Origin: Burkholderia sp. Ac-20365
GTDB taxonomy: Bacteria; Pseudomonadota; Gammaproteobacteria; Burkholderiales; Burkholderiaceae
Assembly: GCF_017104715.1 (NCBI RefSeq)
Contig: NZ_JAAGPI010000018.1
Location: 1 to 64,000 of the forward strand
Direction: 5' to 3'
DNA: 64,000 nt
Positions 8,691-17,734 of the stretch are shown here, piece after piece. A program made the translations under genes and the position numbers. Under the pieces are notes generated by a model. It saw only the letters and a program-made list of their open reading frames with translations, was not told the DNA's origin and did no database searches. Within the stretch, counting starts at the first letter, position 1. Each line of letters begins with the position of its first letter.

Positions 8691-10319
8691 ATGGAAGTGT
8701 TAGCGCAATCGGCATCGAACGAGACGGCACAGGTGGCCGATGCGTCGAAGCTCGCGAAATCGCCTCACGGCATGGTCACCAGTCCGCATGAACTGGCGAG
8801 CGAAGCTGGGCTCGACGTGCTTCGCGCGGGCGGCAACGCGATCGAAGCCGCCATTGCGATCGGCGCCGTGCTGAGCGTGACGTATCCGCACTTTACGGGT
8901 CTCGGCGGCGATGCGTTCATGGTGATCAGCGATCGCGCCGGCAACGTTCGCACGCTGTCGGGCATCGGCCAGGCTGCGTCGAATGTTCCTGAGTACCGCG
9001 ACGCGATTCCCGTGCGTGGACCGGGCGCGACGCTCACGGCCGCCGCCACCGTCGCCGTCTGGGACAAGGCGTACGCGTTGAGCCAGACGGCGTGGCGCGG
9101 CACGCAGAAATGGTCGTCACTGTTTTCGCGTGCGATCGACTATGCAGCCAATGGCTTTCCCGTCACGCCGTCTCAGCAGTTCTGGCATGAATTCCGGGCG
9201 AACGAGTTGTCGGGCTGGAACGGCTTCGCGGAAGTCTTCGCGCCGCGCGGCCGCATTCCGCAAGCGGGCGAGCAATTCTTCCAGCCCGCGCTCGCGCGCA
9301 GTCTCGATGCCATCGCGACGCATGGCGGCCGCGAGTTCTACGAAGGCGATGTCGCAGCGCGGATCGCGGCCGGACTGAAGCAGGTCGGCTCGCCACTGAC
9401 ACGAGACGACCTCGCGCGCGCCCAGGCCCGCGAGGAAGTGCCGCTGCGCGTCGCCTATCGCGACGGCGAGTTGCTAGGTTTGCGCCCGCCGACGCAGGGC
9501 GTGACCACGCTGGAAATCATGGGCATTCTCGACCGGTTCGATCTGTCGTCGATTCCCGAAGGCGGCGCCGATTACTACCACGTGCTCGTCGAGGCGGTGA
9601 AGCTGGCGTTTATCGATCGCAACCGCTATGTCGCCGATCCGGACTTCGTCGATGTCCCCGTCGACCGGCTGCTGTCGGCCGCGACGCTCGACGCTCATGC
9701 GCAGCGTATCCGCATGGATCGCGCGATGCCGTGGCCGCACATGTTCAAGACGGGCGACACAGTCTATATCGGCGCGGCGGATCGGGACGGCAATTGCGTG
9801 AGCATGCTGCAAACGGTGTACTTCGATTGGGGCAGCGGCGTCGTGCTCGGTGACACAGGCGTGCTGTGGCACAACCGCGGCGCGTCGTTCAGCCTCGATC
9901 CGGGCAGTCCGAATGTCGTGCGCGGCGGCAAGCGGCCATTTCATACGCTCAATCCCGGCATGTATCTGAAAGCAGGCCGGCCGCATCTGCTGTATGGAAC
10001 GCAAGGCGCGGACGGGCAGCCGCAGACGCTGGCCGCCGTGCTGACGCGCCTGATCGATTACGGCATGGACCCGCTCACTGCCCTGCGCCGGCCACGTTTT
10101 CTGCTCGGCAAGACGTTCTCGGACAGCCGCGATACGTTGAAGCTGGAGCAGGACGCTGGTGCATCCGTGTTCAACGAACTCGCGGCGCGCGGCCATCAAC
10201 TGAGTCCGATTCCCGAGCAGAGTCAGCTGGCAGGACACCCTGGCGCGATTCGCATCGATGCGCAAGGTTTGACGGGCGCGCACGATCCACGCAGCGATGG
10301 GCGGGCTTTAGGGCTATGA
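8691..10319 (+). CDS. gamma-glutamyltransferase family protein
   Basis: A 542-residue Ntn-hydrolase of the Ggt family, which cleaves or transfers gamma-glutamyl groups after self-processing into two subunits. The predicted autoprocessing/catalytic threonine is T357 in GDTVYIGAADRDGN, matching the D-T-x-x pattern of the family. The N-terminal half has GGNAIEAAIAIGAVLSV and GLGGDAFMVI. No signal peptide is apparent, unlike periplasmic E. coli Ggt, so it is probably cytoplasmic. GGAGG precedes ATG 8691. It ends the putative amidohydrolase/DUF1097/Ggt operon and is followed by a strong hairpin. The true substrate may be a gamma-glutamyl amide rather than glutathione. Confidence 0.9.
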   Translation: MEVLAQSASNETAQVADASKLAKSPHGMVTSPHELASEAGLDVLRAGGNAIEAAIAIGAVLSVTYPHFTGLGGDAFMVISDRAGNVRTLSGIGQAASNVPEYRDAIPVRGPGATLTAAATVAVWDKAYALSQTAWRGTQKWSSLFSRAIDYAANGFPVTPSQQFWHEFRANELSGWNGFAEVFAPRGRIPQAGEQFFQPALARSLDAIATHGGREFYEGDVAARIAAGLKQVGSPLTRDDLARAQAREEVPLRVAYRDGELLGLRPPTQGVTTLEIMGILDRFDLSSIPEGGADYYHVLVEAVKLAFIDRNRYVADPDFVDVPVDRLLSAATLDAHAQRIRMDRAMPWPHMFKTGDTVYIGAADRDGNCVSMLQTVYFDWGSGVVLGDTGVLWHNRGASFSLDPGSPNVVRGGKRPFHTLNPGMYLKAGRPHLLYGTQGADGQPQTLAAVLTRLIDYGMDPLTALRRPRFLLGKTFSDSRDTLKLEQDAGASVFNELAARGHQLSPIPEQSQLAGHPGAIRIDAQGLTGAHDPRSDGRALGL

Positions 10320-10327
10320 GGCCGTAT

Positions 10328-10358
10328 GCAAGCCGGTTCGCGAGGCGAATCGGCTTGC
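10328..10358. terminator. hairpin between convergent genes
   Basis: A 14-bp stem (GCAAGCCGGTTCGC pairing with GCGAATCGGCTTGC, one G-T wobble) with a 3-nt GAG loop lies between the convergent Ggt and cusF genes. There is no long T-run, so it is a strong structured terminator candidate usable in both directions rather than a textbook intrinsic one. Confidence 0.7.
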
Positions 10359-10375
10359 ACCTCAGTTTCAACGAC

Positions 10376-10726
10376 TCAAGGCTGCTTCTTCAACGTGACG
10401 ATGGTCAATGCGCCATCGACATTCTCGACGCGAACCTTGACCTTGTCTCCCTCGTGAACCTGCCTGAACATCGCTGCATCCTTCGCCTTGAAGGCCATCG
10501 TCATCGGCGGCATGCCGACGTTCTCGAGCGCGCCGTGTTTCAGCGTGACCATGCCTGTCGCTGTGTCGACCTTTTTGACTTCCGCATCGGTTAGCGCCGC
10601 GTTCGACGACACCTTCGCCGCGGAAGGCTTCATCGACATGTTCATGCCTGCCATATCGTCGCCGGCGAATGCGGGTCCAGCCATCACAGCTGCCAGCGCA
10701 GCAGACGCAACAATCCATTTCTTCAT
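10376..10726 (-). CDS. cusF: periplasmic copper/silver-binding protein CusF
   Basis: A 116-residue secreted metallochaperone. The signal peptide is about residues 1-21, followed by a Met-rich linker (MAGMNMSMK) and a CusF fold with ligands H64, M75 and M77 (GMPPMTM). The position filled by the cation-pi Trp of E. coli CusF is Met (M72) here. It hands Cu(I)/Ag(I) to the Cus pump. The start ATG 10724-10726 overlaps the cusA stop (ATGA), so it is the last, translationally coupled gene of the operon. Confidence 0.9.
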   Translation of the reverse strand: MKKWIVASAALAAVMAGPAFAGDDMAGMNMSMKPSAAKVSSNAALTDAEVKKVDTATGMVTLKHGALENVGMPPMTMAFKAKDAAMFRQVHEGDKVKVRVENVDGALTIVTLKKQP

Positions 10727-13700
10727 CGGGTTTCTCCAGTTTCGGTAAAGGGCACGCTCGTGCCGTGTGGGACGACTTCGGGGAACCGCTCGTGGCTCGC
10801 ACGTCGCGCGCGGCGACGCTGCAACAGCAACCAGGCGGCAGGGATGACGAACATCGAAAGAAGCGGCGCAGTGACCATGCCGCCGACCATCGGCGCAGCG
10901 ATGCGCTGCATGACCTCGGAGCCGGCACCGTGTCCGATCATGATGGGGATGAGGCCCGCGAGCACCACTGCCACCGTCATTGCTTTCGGCCGCACGCGCA
11001 GCACCGCGCCTTCGCGAATGGCATCGAGCAGCACGGCCTCGGTGAACGGTTCGCCGTCTGCAAGGCGGCGATTGAGCGCGCCCTTCAGATAGAGCAGCAT
11101 CACGACGCCGAACTCCGCTGCAACGCCAGCAAGCGCAATGAACCCGACCGACGTCGCAACCGACACCGCGTGTCCCAGCATCCAGATCAGCCAGAACCCG
11201 CCGACCAGCGCGAATGGCACCGTCGACATCAACAGCAATGCATCGGCTGCCGAATTGAACGTGAGAAACAGAAGCACGAAGATGACGACCAGCGTCACGG
11301 GTATCACCGTGCGCAGCTTCGCTGCCGCTCGCTCCAGATACTCGAACTGTCCGGACCACGCGATCGAATAGCCCGGCGGCAACGTCACCTTCTCCGCGAC
11401 GGCGCGCTGCATCGCTTTCACGGCCGACTGCAGATCCGTATTGCGGATATCGACGTAGACGAAACCGGAGAGCCGCGCATTCTCGCTGCGAATCGACGGC
11501 GGACCATCGTTGATGGCGATATGCGCGACATCGCCGAGCTGGATTTGCGCACCGCGCTCCGTGACGACGGGCAACTGGCGCAACTTCTCCAGCGAATCAC
11601 GCACCTCGCGCGGATAGCGAATGTTGATCGGAAAACGCTCGCGTCCGGCGATGACCTCGCCGACGTTTTCCCCGCCCACCGCCGACGACACGACCGCCTG
11701 GATATCCGCCACCGACAGCCCATAGCGCGCCGCCGTCAGCCGGTCGATATCGACGTCGATATATCGCCCGCCATTCAAGCGCTCGGCAAGCGCGGAGGTC
11801 ACGCCCGGCACGCCCTTCACGGCCGCCTCGACCTGGGTTGCGATCCTGTCGATCTGCGTCAGGTCGGGGCCGGAAATCTTGACCCCGACGGGCGTCTTGA
11901 TGCCCGTCGACAGCATGTCGATGCGATTGCGAATCGGCGGAACCCATACGTTCGACAACCCGGGCACCTTCACCGTGCGGTCGAGTTCATCGACCAGTTT
12001 TTCCGGCGTCATGCCGGGCCGCCACTGGCTGCGCGGCTTGAACTGGATCGTCGTCTCGAACATCTCGAGACCGGGTGCCGGATCCGTCGCAGTGTCGGCG
12101 CGCCCTGCCTTGCCGAACACGGTCGCCACTTCCGGCACGGTCTTGATGAGCCGGTCGGTCTGCTGCAGCAACTCGCTGGCTTTTTCGGCGGAGATACTCG
12201 GCAGCGCGGTCGGCATGTACAGCAGGTCGCCTTCGTCGAGCGGCGGCAGGAATTCGCCGCCTAACCGCGAAACGGGGACGATAGTGGCAGCCAGCGCGAT
12301 GACGGCGACACCAATGGCAAGCCATGGACGGCGCAGTGTTGCTTCGAGCAGCGGCCTGTACAGCCGGATCAACACGCGGTTGATGGGGTTGGCGTTCTCG
12401 TGCGGAATGCGGCCACGGATCAGATACCCCATCAGCACAGGCACGAGCGTCACGGACAGCCCCGCTGCGGCCGCAATCGTGTACGTCTTCGTGTACGCCA
12501 GCGGCGACACGAGTTTGCCCTCCTGTCCTTCCAGCGAGAACACCGGAATAAACGACAGCGTGATGATCAGCAGCGAGAAGAACAGCGCGGGCCCGACCTC
12601 GGCGGCGGAAGTGGCAATCAGTTCCCAGCGCTGTGCAGCCGTGAGTTCCTTATCAGGAAACGCATGCTCGAACGCCTCCAGATGCTTGTGCGCGTTTTCT
12701 ATCATCACGATGGCTGCATCGATCATCGCGCCTATGGCAATCGCAATGCCGCCGAGCGACATCAGGTTCGCATTGATGCCCTGATAGCGCATCACGATGA
12801 ACGCGGCCAGTACGCCGAGCGGCAACGACAGGATCGCCACGAACGCGCTGCGCAGGTGGAACAGAAAAACCGCGCACACCAGCGCGACGACAATGAACTC
12901 CTCGATGAGCTTGTCCTTGAGGTTGTCCACTGCGCGGTCGATGAGTTGCGAGCGGTCGTAGGTCGTGACGACCTCGACACCCGGCGGCAGCGAGCGCTTC
13001 AGGTCGGCCAGCTTTGCCTTGACGGCCTCGATGGTCGACAACGCGTTCTTGCCCGAACGCATGACGATCACGCCGCCTGTCACCTCGCCCTGACCGTTCA
13101 GTTCAGCGACGCCGCGCCGCGTTTCCGGTCCGATCTGGATACGCGCCACGTCGCCGAGCAGCACGGGCGTACCGGCATCGTTTGTCCGAAGCACGACGTG
13201 GCGGAAGTCATCCAGCGAATGCAGATAGCCGGACGAGCGGACCACGTATTCGGATTCGGCGAGTTCGACCACCGAGCCACCCGATTCCTGATTGGCCTTG
13301 CCCAGCGCATCGGCCACCCTCTGTTGCGTGATGCCGTACGCGCGCAGCTTGTCGGGATCGAGCACGACCTGGTACTGACGCACCATCCCGCCAATGCTCG
13401 CGACCTCCGACACATCCGGCACCGACTTCAATTCGAACTTCAGGAACCAGTCGTTCAACGCACGCAGTTGTCCGAGATCGTGCTGCGCGGTGCGGTCGAC
13501 GAGTGCGTACTCGTACACCCAGCCTACGCCCGTCGCGTCCGGTCCCAGCGAGACCGTGGCGCCCGGCGGCAGGCGGCTTTGCACCTGGTTCAGATATTCG
13601 AGTACGCGCGAACGCGCCCAGTACTGGTCGGTTTTGTCATCGAACAGTACGTAGACGAACGCGTCGCCGAACGCTGAATACGCGCGGATGGCCTTGGCGC

Positions 13701-13932
13701 CCGGCACGCCGAGCAGCGTCGTGGTGAGCGGATAGGTCACCTGGTCTTCGATGACCTGAGGCGCCTTGCCCGGATACGATGCCTTGATGATTACCTGCGT
13801 GTCGGACAGATCGGGCAACGCATCGAGCGGTGTCTGCGTGACCGAATAGACGCCCCACGCCGTCAGGAGAACGGTCGCGAGCAGCACAAGGAACCGGTTG
13901 TGTATGGACCAGCGAATGAGGCGCGCAATCAT
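10723..13932 (-). CDS. cusA: heavy-metal efflux RND pump, CusA type
   Basis: A 1069-residue inner-membrane proton/metal antiporter (HME-RND family), forming a trimer that expels Cu(I)/Ag(I) through CusB and CusC. It starts MIARLIRWSIHNRF and has the family segments TPLDALPDLSDTQVI, NRIDMLSTGI, ALAERLNGGRYIDV and GSEVMQRIAAPMVGGM; twelve membrane helices are expected. The length is close to E. coli CusA (1047). It overlaps cusB upstream and cusF downstream by 4 nt each. Cu/Ag specificity is supported by the CusB and CusF methionine motifs next door; individual pump methionines were not aligned. Confidence 0.95.
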   Translation of the reverse strand: MIARLIRWSIHNRFLVLLATVLLTAWGVYSVTQTPLDALPDLSDTQVIIKASYPGKAPQVIEDQVTYPLTTTLLGVPGAKAIRAYSAFGDAFVYVLFDDKTDQYWARSRVLEYLNQVQSRLPPGATVSLGPDATGVGWVYEYALVDRTAQHDLGQLRALNDWFLKFELKSVPDVSEVASIGGMVRQYQVVLDPDKLRAYGITQQRVADALGKANQESGGSVVELAESEYVVRSSGYLHSLDDFRHVVLRTNDAGTPVLLGDVARIQIGPETRRGVAELNGQGEVTGGVIVMRSGKNALSTIEAVKAKLADLKRSLPPGVEVVTTYDRSQLIDRAVDNLKDKLIEEFIVVALVCAVFLFHLRSAFVAILSLPLGVLAAFIVMRYQGINANLMSLGGIAIAIGAMIDAAIVMIENAHKHLEAFEHAFPDKELTAAQRWELIATSAAEVGPALFFSLLIITLSFIPVFSLEGQEGKLVSPLAYTKTYTIAAAAGLSVTLVPVLMGYLIRGRIPHENANPINRVLIRLYRPLLEATLRRPWLAIGVAVIALAATIVPVSRLGGEFLPPLDEGDLLYMPTALPSISAEKASELLQQTDRLIKTVPEVATVFGKAGRADTATDPAPGLEMFETTIQFKPRSQWRPGMTPEKLVDELDRTVKVPGLSNVWVPPIRNRIDMLSTGIKTPVGVKISGPDLTQIDRIATQVEAAVKGVPGVTSALAERLNGGRYIDVDIDRLTAARYGLSVADIQAVVSSAVGGENVGEVIAGRERFPINIRYPREVRDSLEKLRQLPVVTERGAQIQLGDVAHIAINDGPPSIRSENARLSGFVYVDIRNTDLQSAVKAMQRAVAEKVTLPPGYSIAWSGQFEYLERAAAKLRTVIPVTLVVIFVLLFLTFNSAADALLLMSTVPFALVGGFWLIWMLGHAVSVATSVGFIALAGVAAEFGVVMLLYLKGALNRRLADGEPFTEAVLLDAIREGAVLRVRPKAMTVAVVLAGLIPIMIGHGAGSEVMQRIAAPMVGGMVTAPLLSMFVIPAAWLLLQRRRARRASHERFPEVVPHGTSVPFTETGETR

Positions 13933-15461
13933 CTTGCACCTCCTGCAGGTTCGACCTTCGTCAACTGGTAGCCGTCATCCGATTGCCTGAAAACGAAATG
14001 CACCGTCTCGCCGGGCTTGATGTCCGCGAATGCATCGGACGCGGGCTTGCTGAAGGCCATCGTCATCGCAGGCCAGCCGAGCGCTGGAACAGGTTGATGC
14101 GAGAACGTGATGTCTTTCGGCGTGACCTTTTCGACCTTGCCGGTCGTCTCGTACGTCTGCGTCGCTGCGGGCGCGGAAGGTTGCGTCGAACCAGATGTCT
14201 CGGCTGCCGTACCGCTGTCGAGTCTCGGCAGAACCGATTTCAGGCTCGCTTCGGAATCGATCAGGAACTGGCCGGATGCGACGACCGAGTCGCCGTCGTT
14301 CAGTCCGCTGAGTATCTCGGTCTCGTTGCCGACGTCGTTGCCCACTGTTACCGAGACGGGTTGCAGACGGCCATCGCCGTTCTTCACGATGACAACGGAG
14401 CGCTTGCCCGTCGCGATCACCGCTTCCGACGGCACGAGTAGCCGCGATACCGCCTTCTGACCCGCGACGCGCACGCGCATCAGCATGCCCGGCGTCAGTT
14501 TGAGCGCGGCGTTGTCGATTTCCAGACGCGCCTGCAGCGTGCGGCTGGTGCTGCTGATGCCGGGCAGGATTTCGCGTATCTGTCCGTTGAAGCGCTGCGA
14601 CAGGTCGCCGGCAAACGTCGCATCGACTGTCATGCCGGGCTGCACGCTGAGCGCCAACGCCTCGGGAATCTCGACGATGAGCCAGAGCTTCGACAGACCT
14701 GCGACCTTCGCGAGCGTCTGCCCCGGCGTCACCATCGCGCCGCTGCGAACGTTCAACTCGCTCACGACGCCCGTCTCCGGCGAAGTCAGCACGATATGCG
14801 TCTGCGCCTTGCCGCTCCGCTCGAGCGCCGCGATGACGCCATCGGGAATCGAGAGCGCACGCATTCGGGCCCGGGACGCTTCCAGCAAGCTGCCATTCAT
14901 ACCGCCGCGCCTGAGCGCGAGATACTCTTCCTGCGGCGCGAGCCAGTCAGGCACGAACAGCGACGCGATTGGCGCACCCTTTGCGATGCGCTGCATCGGC
15001 GCACTCGCATAGAGATGATCGATGTAACCCGTCACGCGCGTCTGAACGACGTCCGACTTCGATTCATCGAACTGCGTGGTGCCGACAGCATCGAATCCTG
15101 CCGACGTTTCCTGCCTGCGCACGGTTGCGTATCGGATGCCAAGGTTCTGCTGGAGACCGGGGTCGATCTTGATGCCCGTCGAACCGCCGCCCTCATCCGC
15201 ATAGACAGGCTGAAGCTGCATATCCATGAAGGGCGATTTGCCCGGCTTGTCGAAGTGCTGCGCCGGGACCATCGGGTCGTGCCAGTACAGCACCTTGCGT
15301 CCCGTTGCCGGGTCGGCCTTGTCGCTGGACGTCGTGCTGGTGACGGCGGCGCCTGCTCCGTCAGTCGTCGAACGATGCGTGCCGGCGACATAGCCAGCCG
15401 CGAGCAGCGCCGCCGCCGCGAACACCATCAGTGCCGCGCGCGCCAGTTGTTTCTTTTGCAT
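13929..15461 (-). CDS. cusB: Cus efflux adaptor CusB with fused C-terminal CusF domain
   Basis: A 510-residue membrane-fusion protein. N-terminal signal/anchor helix (about residues 8-27), then a metal-capture segment with methionines M64 (HDPM), M79 and M81 (FMDM) matching the three-Met site of E. coli CusB. Hairpin and barrel domains follow, and a Ser/Thr/Ala linker (about 415-436) leads to a CusF-like domain (437-510) carrying H455, W463, M466 and M468 (GWPAMTM). AAGGAG precedes ATG 15459-15461. It lies 11 nt after cusC and overlaps cusA by 4 nt. It links pump to outer-membrane channel and can receive Cu(I)/Ag(I) directly; the fused domain may make the free chaperone partly redundant. Confidence 0.93.
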   Translation of the reverse strand: MQKKQLARAALMVFAAAALLAAGYVAGTHRSTTDGAGAAVTSTTSSDKADPATGRKVLYWHDPMVPAQHFDKPGKSPFMDMQLQPVYADEGGGSTGIKIDPGLQQNLGIRYATVRRQETSAGFDAVGTTQFDESKSDVVQTRVTGYIDHLYASAPMQRIAKGAPIASLFVPDWLAPQEEYLALRRGGMNGSLLEASRARMRALSIPDGVIAALERSGKAQTHIVLTSPETGVVSELNVRSGAMVTPGQTLAKVAGLSKLWLIVEIPEALALSVQPGMTVDATFAGDLSQRFNGQIREILPGISSTSRTLQARLEIDNAALKLTPGMLMRVRVAGQKAVSRLLVPSEAVIATGKRSVVIVKNGDGRLQPVSVTVGNDVGNETEILSGLNDGDSVVASGQFLIDSEASLKSVLPRLDSGTAAETSGSTQPSAPAATQTYETTGKVEKVTPKDITFSHQPVPALGWPAMTMAFSKPASDAFADIKPGETVHFVFRQSDDGYQLTKVEPAGGAR

Positions 15462-15472
15462 GTTGGTCTCCT

Positions 15473-16768
15473 TTACTGACCCACGGACATCGACGCCGGC
15501 ACCACCTGATACTCGAGCTGCGCCCATGTCTGGGACACGTCGCGCTGCAGGTCCAGCACCTGAAGTTCGGCTTCGAGCTGCGCACGCCGCGCGGCAAAGG
15601 TATCGGCGAGCGAGCCTGTGCCCGCCTTGTAGGCAGCAGTCGCAAGCTGCACGCGCTGGCCCGCAACCGGAAGCAGGGAGTTGGAGAGAAGAGTGATGCG
15701 CTCGCGACCGCTGTCGAGCGTCGTGGACTGCGTGCGGATGTCCGCGTCCACCTGACGTTGCGCGTCTTCGTACATCAGCCGCGCCCGCGTGGCGAGTTCC
15801 GATTTTTCGCTCGCATCGCGGTCCTGGCGATTCTTGCGATTGATCGGCAGCGGAATGCTGACGCCTATCGACACCATGTTCGAGTACGCGCCACCGCGTT
15901 GCTGATAGGCGACTTCCCATGTCCAATTCGGGTTGCGGTTGCTGTTCGCGACGGCCGTATCGGCATCGGCGACGGCGATGTCACGCGACGCTGCAACGAG
16001 TGCGGGCTGCACCTCGCGCAATTCCTCTGGCGGCAGCGAAGACACATACGACCGCGGCGCGGGCGGCTCGCCGGTGACGTCGGCGACGGGGGTCGCCGTC
16101 CATCTGGAAAGACCGATCAGTGAGGTCTGGAATGTTTGCCGGGCCTTGAGCAGCTGGTCCTGTGTCTGTGCCAGCATCGCCTGCGCCTGCGTGACATCGG
16201 CAGCGGTCGCCTTTGCCCCGCGATACGACGCTTTCGTCGCGTCCAGCTCGTGCGTCATGTGATCGACGAGTTCCTGCTGCAGCAAGACCGCCTTCTTCGC
16301 GTAGATCGCGTTCAGCCATGCGGTAGCAGTCTGCTGCCGCGTGTTCGCGAGCTGGGCAAGATATCCCGCCCGCTCCCGGTCGACGACATCGTTCGCCAGT
16401 TCGGACCGGAGCCGGCGTTTTTCACCCGACACCCATTCCTGCTCGATGCCGATACGGCGCATCGTCATGAAATCCTGGCCGACGGTGAATTTCTGTTGCC
16501 CCGTCACAGGCAGATTGTCGACGCCCGCCTTGAGCGTCGGATCGGGCAACTGGCCGGCGCGTAACGCCGCTTCCGAACTGGCGCGCACCGACGCCTGCGC
16601 CGCGCCCATCGCGGCGGAATGATCGGTTGCGGCCTGAAGCGCGGCGTCGAGTGTGACGGGTGTTTCCCGAGCGTGAGCGGCCACGCTCGCGAGCATCAGC
16701 GCGGCGACAAGCGAATGCGCGCGCAGCGACGCACGCCGGTATGACGGCGTGCCAAAAGTGGATGGCAT
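15473..16768 (-). CDS. cusC: outer-membrane efflux protein, CusC/TolC family
   Basis: A 431-residue TolC-like channel with two OEP repeats. Signal sequence about residues 1-34 (ending VAAHARE), repeat 1 begins LDAALQAATDHS and repeat 2 includes LVAASRDIAVADADTAVANS, both typical of heavy-metal OEPs. No lipobox is evident. ATG 16766-16768 is preferred; an in-frame TTG at 16780 is the alternative and neither has a strong SD. It is first of the pump genes in the leftward cus operon, after the small Cys/Met protein. Confidence 0.88.
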   Translation of the reverse strand: MPSTFGTPSYRRASLRAHSLVAALMLASVAAHARETPVTLDAALQAATDHSAAMGAAQASVRASSEAALRAGQLPDPTLKAGVDNLPVTGQQKFTVGQDFMTMRRIGIEQEWVSGEKRRLRSELANDVVDRERAGYLAQLANTRQQTATAWLNAIYAKKAVLLQQELVDHMTHELDATKASYRGAKATAADVTQAQAMLAQTQDQLLKARQTFQTSLIGLSRWTATPVADVTGEPPAPRSYVSSLPPEELREVQPALVAASRDIAVADADTAVANSNRNPNWTWEVAYQQRGGAYSNMVSIGVSIPLPINRKNRQDRDASEKSELATRARLMYEDAQRQVDADIRTQSTTLDSGRERITLLSNSLLPVAGQRVQLATAAYKAGTGSLADTFAARRAQLEAELQVLDLQRDVSQTWAQLEYQVVPASMSVGQ

Positions 16769-16859
16769 GTCTAACCCCAACGGCGGAGTCCCAAAGGGAA
16801 TCCACGTCCTGAATGCAGGACGACCTCGCCGCTAATGCGGCGAACCTGTCAGCAAGGGA

Positions 16860-17222
16860 TCAGATCGCGCGAGGAGGTCGCCAGAGACCGGCCGGCTCGC
16901 GGACGGTGAGCGACTGCGCGTAGTGGAAGACGACTGGGCTGGTGAGCCCGGCGGGACGGGTTACCTCGATGGCAGGCACCGGGTGATACAGACTGCCAAG
17001 CTGGCATTGCGCCGTTGCCTTGCAGAAGAAGCCTCTGGCTTTTCCCGTTGGCGAAGACTTCGTCATCTCGCAACCGGGCATCTCCGACGACATCGCGCTG
17101 GCGTCGTCGGAACTCATGCTCATCTGCATCGGACAGTCGCCCGTCAAGCCGCTCGCTGCCAGCCCACTGATGGGCAGCACAGCGCAAAGCAGCACGAGGA
17201 GCAAGGTCCGGAGGAAGTTCAT
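16860..17222 (-). CDS. small secreted Cys/Met-rich protein at the head of the cus operon
   Basis: A 120-residue protein with a signal peptide (about 1-23). The mature part is rich in Met and Cys (CPMQMSMSS, SEMPGCEMTK and two more Cys at FFCKATAQC), a pattern fitting periplasmic binding of soft metals such as Cu(I) or Ag(I). The family was not identified; comparable small ORFs accompany copper-resistance operons in other Burkholderiales. It lies 92 nt upstream of cusC on the same strand and its 5' end faces arsR, so it is probably the first gene of the cus transcript. Confidence 0.65.
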   Translation of the reverse strand: MNFLRTLLLVLLCAVLPISGLAASGLTGDCPMQMSMSSDDASAMSSEMPGCEMTKSSPTGKARGFFCKATAQCQLGSLYHPVPAIEVTRPAGLTSPVVFHYAQSLTVREPAGLWRPPRAI

Positions 17223-17298
17223 CGCCCGGATTATAGCGGAGCTTTTCTGCGATCACCGCGCGACGTTTCGAGGATCACACCGTACTCTTCGCCCCTTC

Positions 17299-17318
17299 AT
17301 TTCAACATTTCTTGAAAT
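17299..17318. promoter_or_regulatory. ArsR-type operator in the cus/ars divergent promoter region
   Basis: A perfect inverted repeat, ATTTCAA-N6-TTGAAAT, contains the TCAA-N6-TTGA core of ArsR operators such as that of E. coli ArsR. It lies 29 bp upstream of the arsR start and 77 bp from the start of the leftward cus-head gene. ArsR autorepression is very likely; an effect on the divergent metal operon is possible. Confidence 0.75.
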
Positions 17319-17346
17319 ATAAAATCGATCGATGTAAAGTGCCCTC

Positions 17347-17679
17347 ATGGACACGAACACCGCCGTACGCGCGCTCGGCGCGCTCGCTCACGAATCCCGT
17401 CTCGCGATCTTTCGCCAGCTCGTCGTTGCCGGCCCCGAAGGCATGGCGGCGGGCGAGATCGCGCAGCAGTTAGGTATTTCGCCTTCCGGCCTGTCGTTTC
17501 ACCTCAAGGACCTCACACACGCTGAACTGGTGAGTCCGCGACAGGAAGGACGTTTCGTCATCTACACCGCGAATTTCGACGCTATGACGACGCTGATCGG
17601 CTTTCTCACTGAGAACTGCTGCGCGGGCGCGCCATGCGCCGCCAGCGGTCTTTCCAGTTGCTGTGTAGACGAAACGTGA
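17347..17679 (+). CDS. arsR: ArsR family arsenical-responsive repressor
   Basis: A 110-residue winged-helix repressor. Helix-turn-helix around residues 37-60 (AGEIAQQLGISPSGLSFHLKDL). The classical ELCVC motif of E. coli ArsR is absent. Instead the C-terminal tail has two Cys pairs (ENCCAG near residue 91 and SSCCVDE near 106), as in ArsR types that bind As(III) with C-terminal cysteines. It heads arsR-arsC-ACR3-arsH and is divergent from the cus operon, with a TCAA-N6-TTGA operator upstream. Confidence 0.93.
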   Translation: MDTNTAVRALGALAHESRLAIFRQLVVAGPEGMAAGEIAQQLGISPSGLSFHLKDLTHAELVSPRQEGRFVIYTANFDAMTTLIGFLTENCCAGAPCAASGLSSCCVDET

Positions 17680-17734
17680 AGCGGATGCACACGCACGCCG
17701 CCTTCAATCACTTCGCATCACGCCAGCCCCGCAC

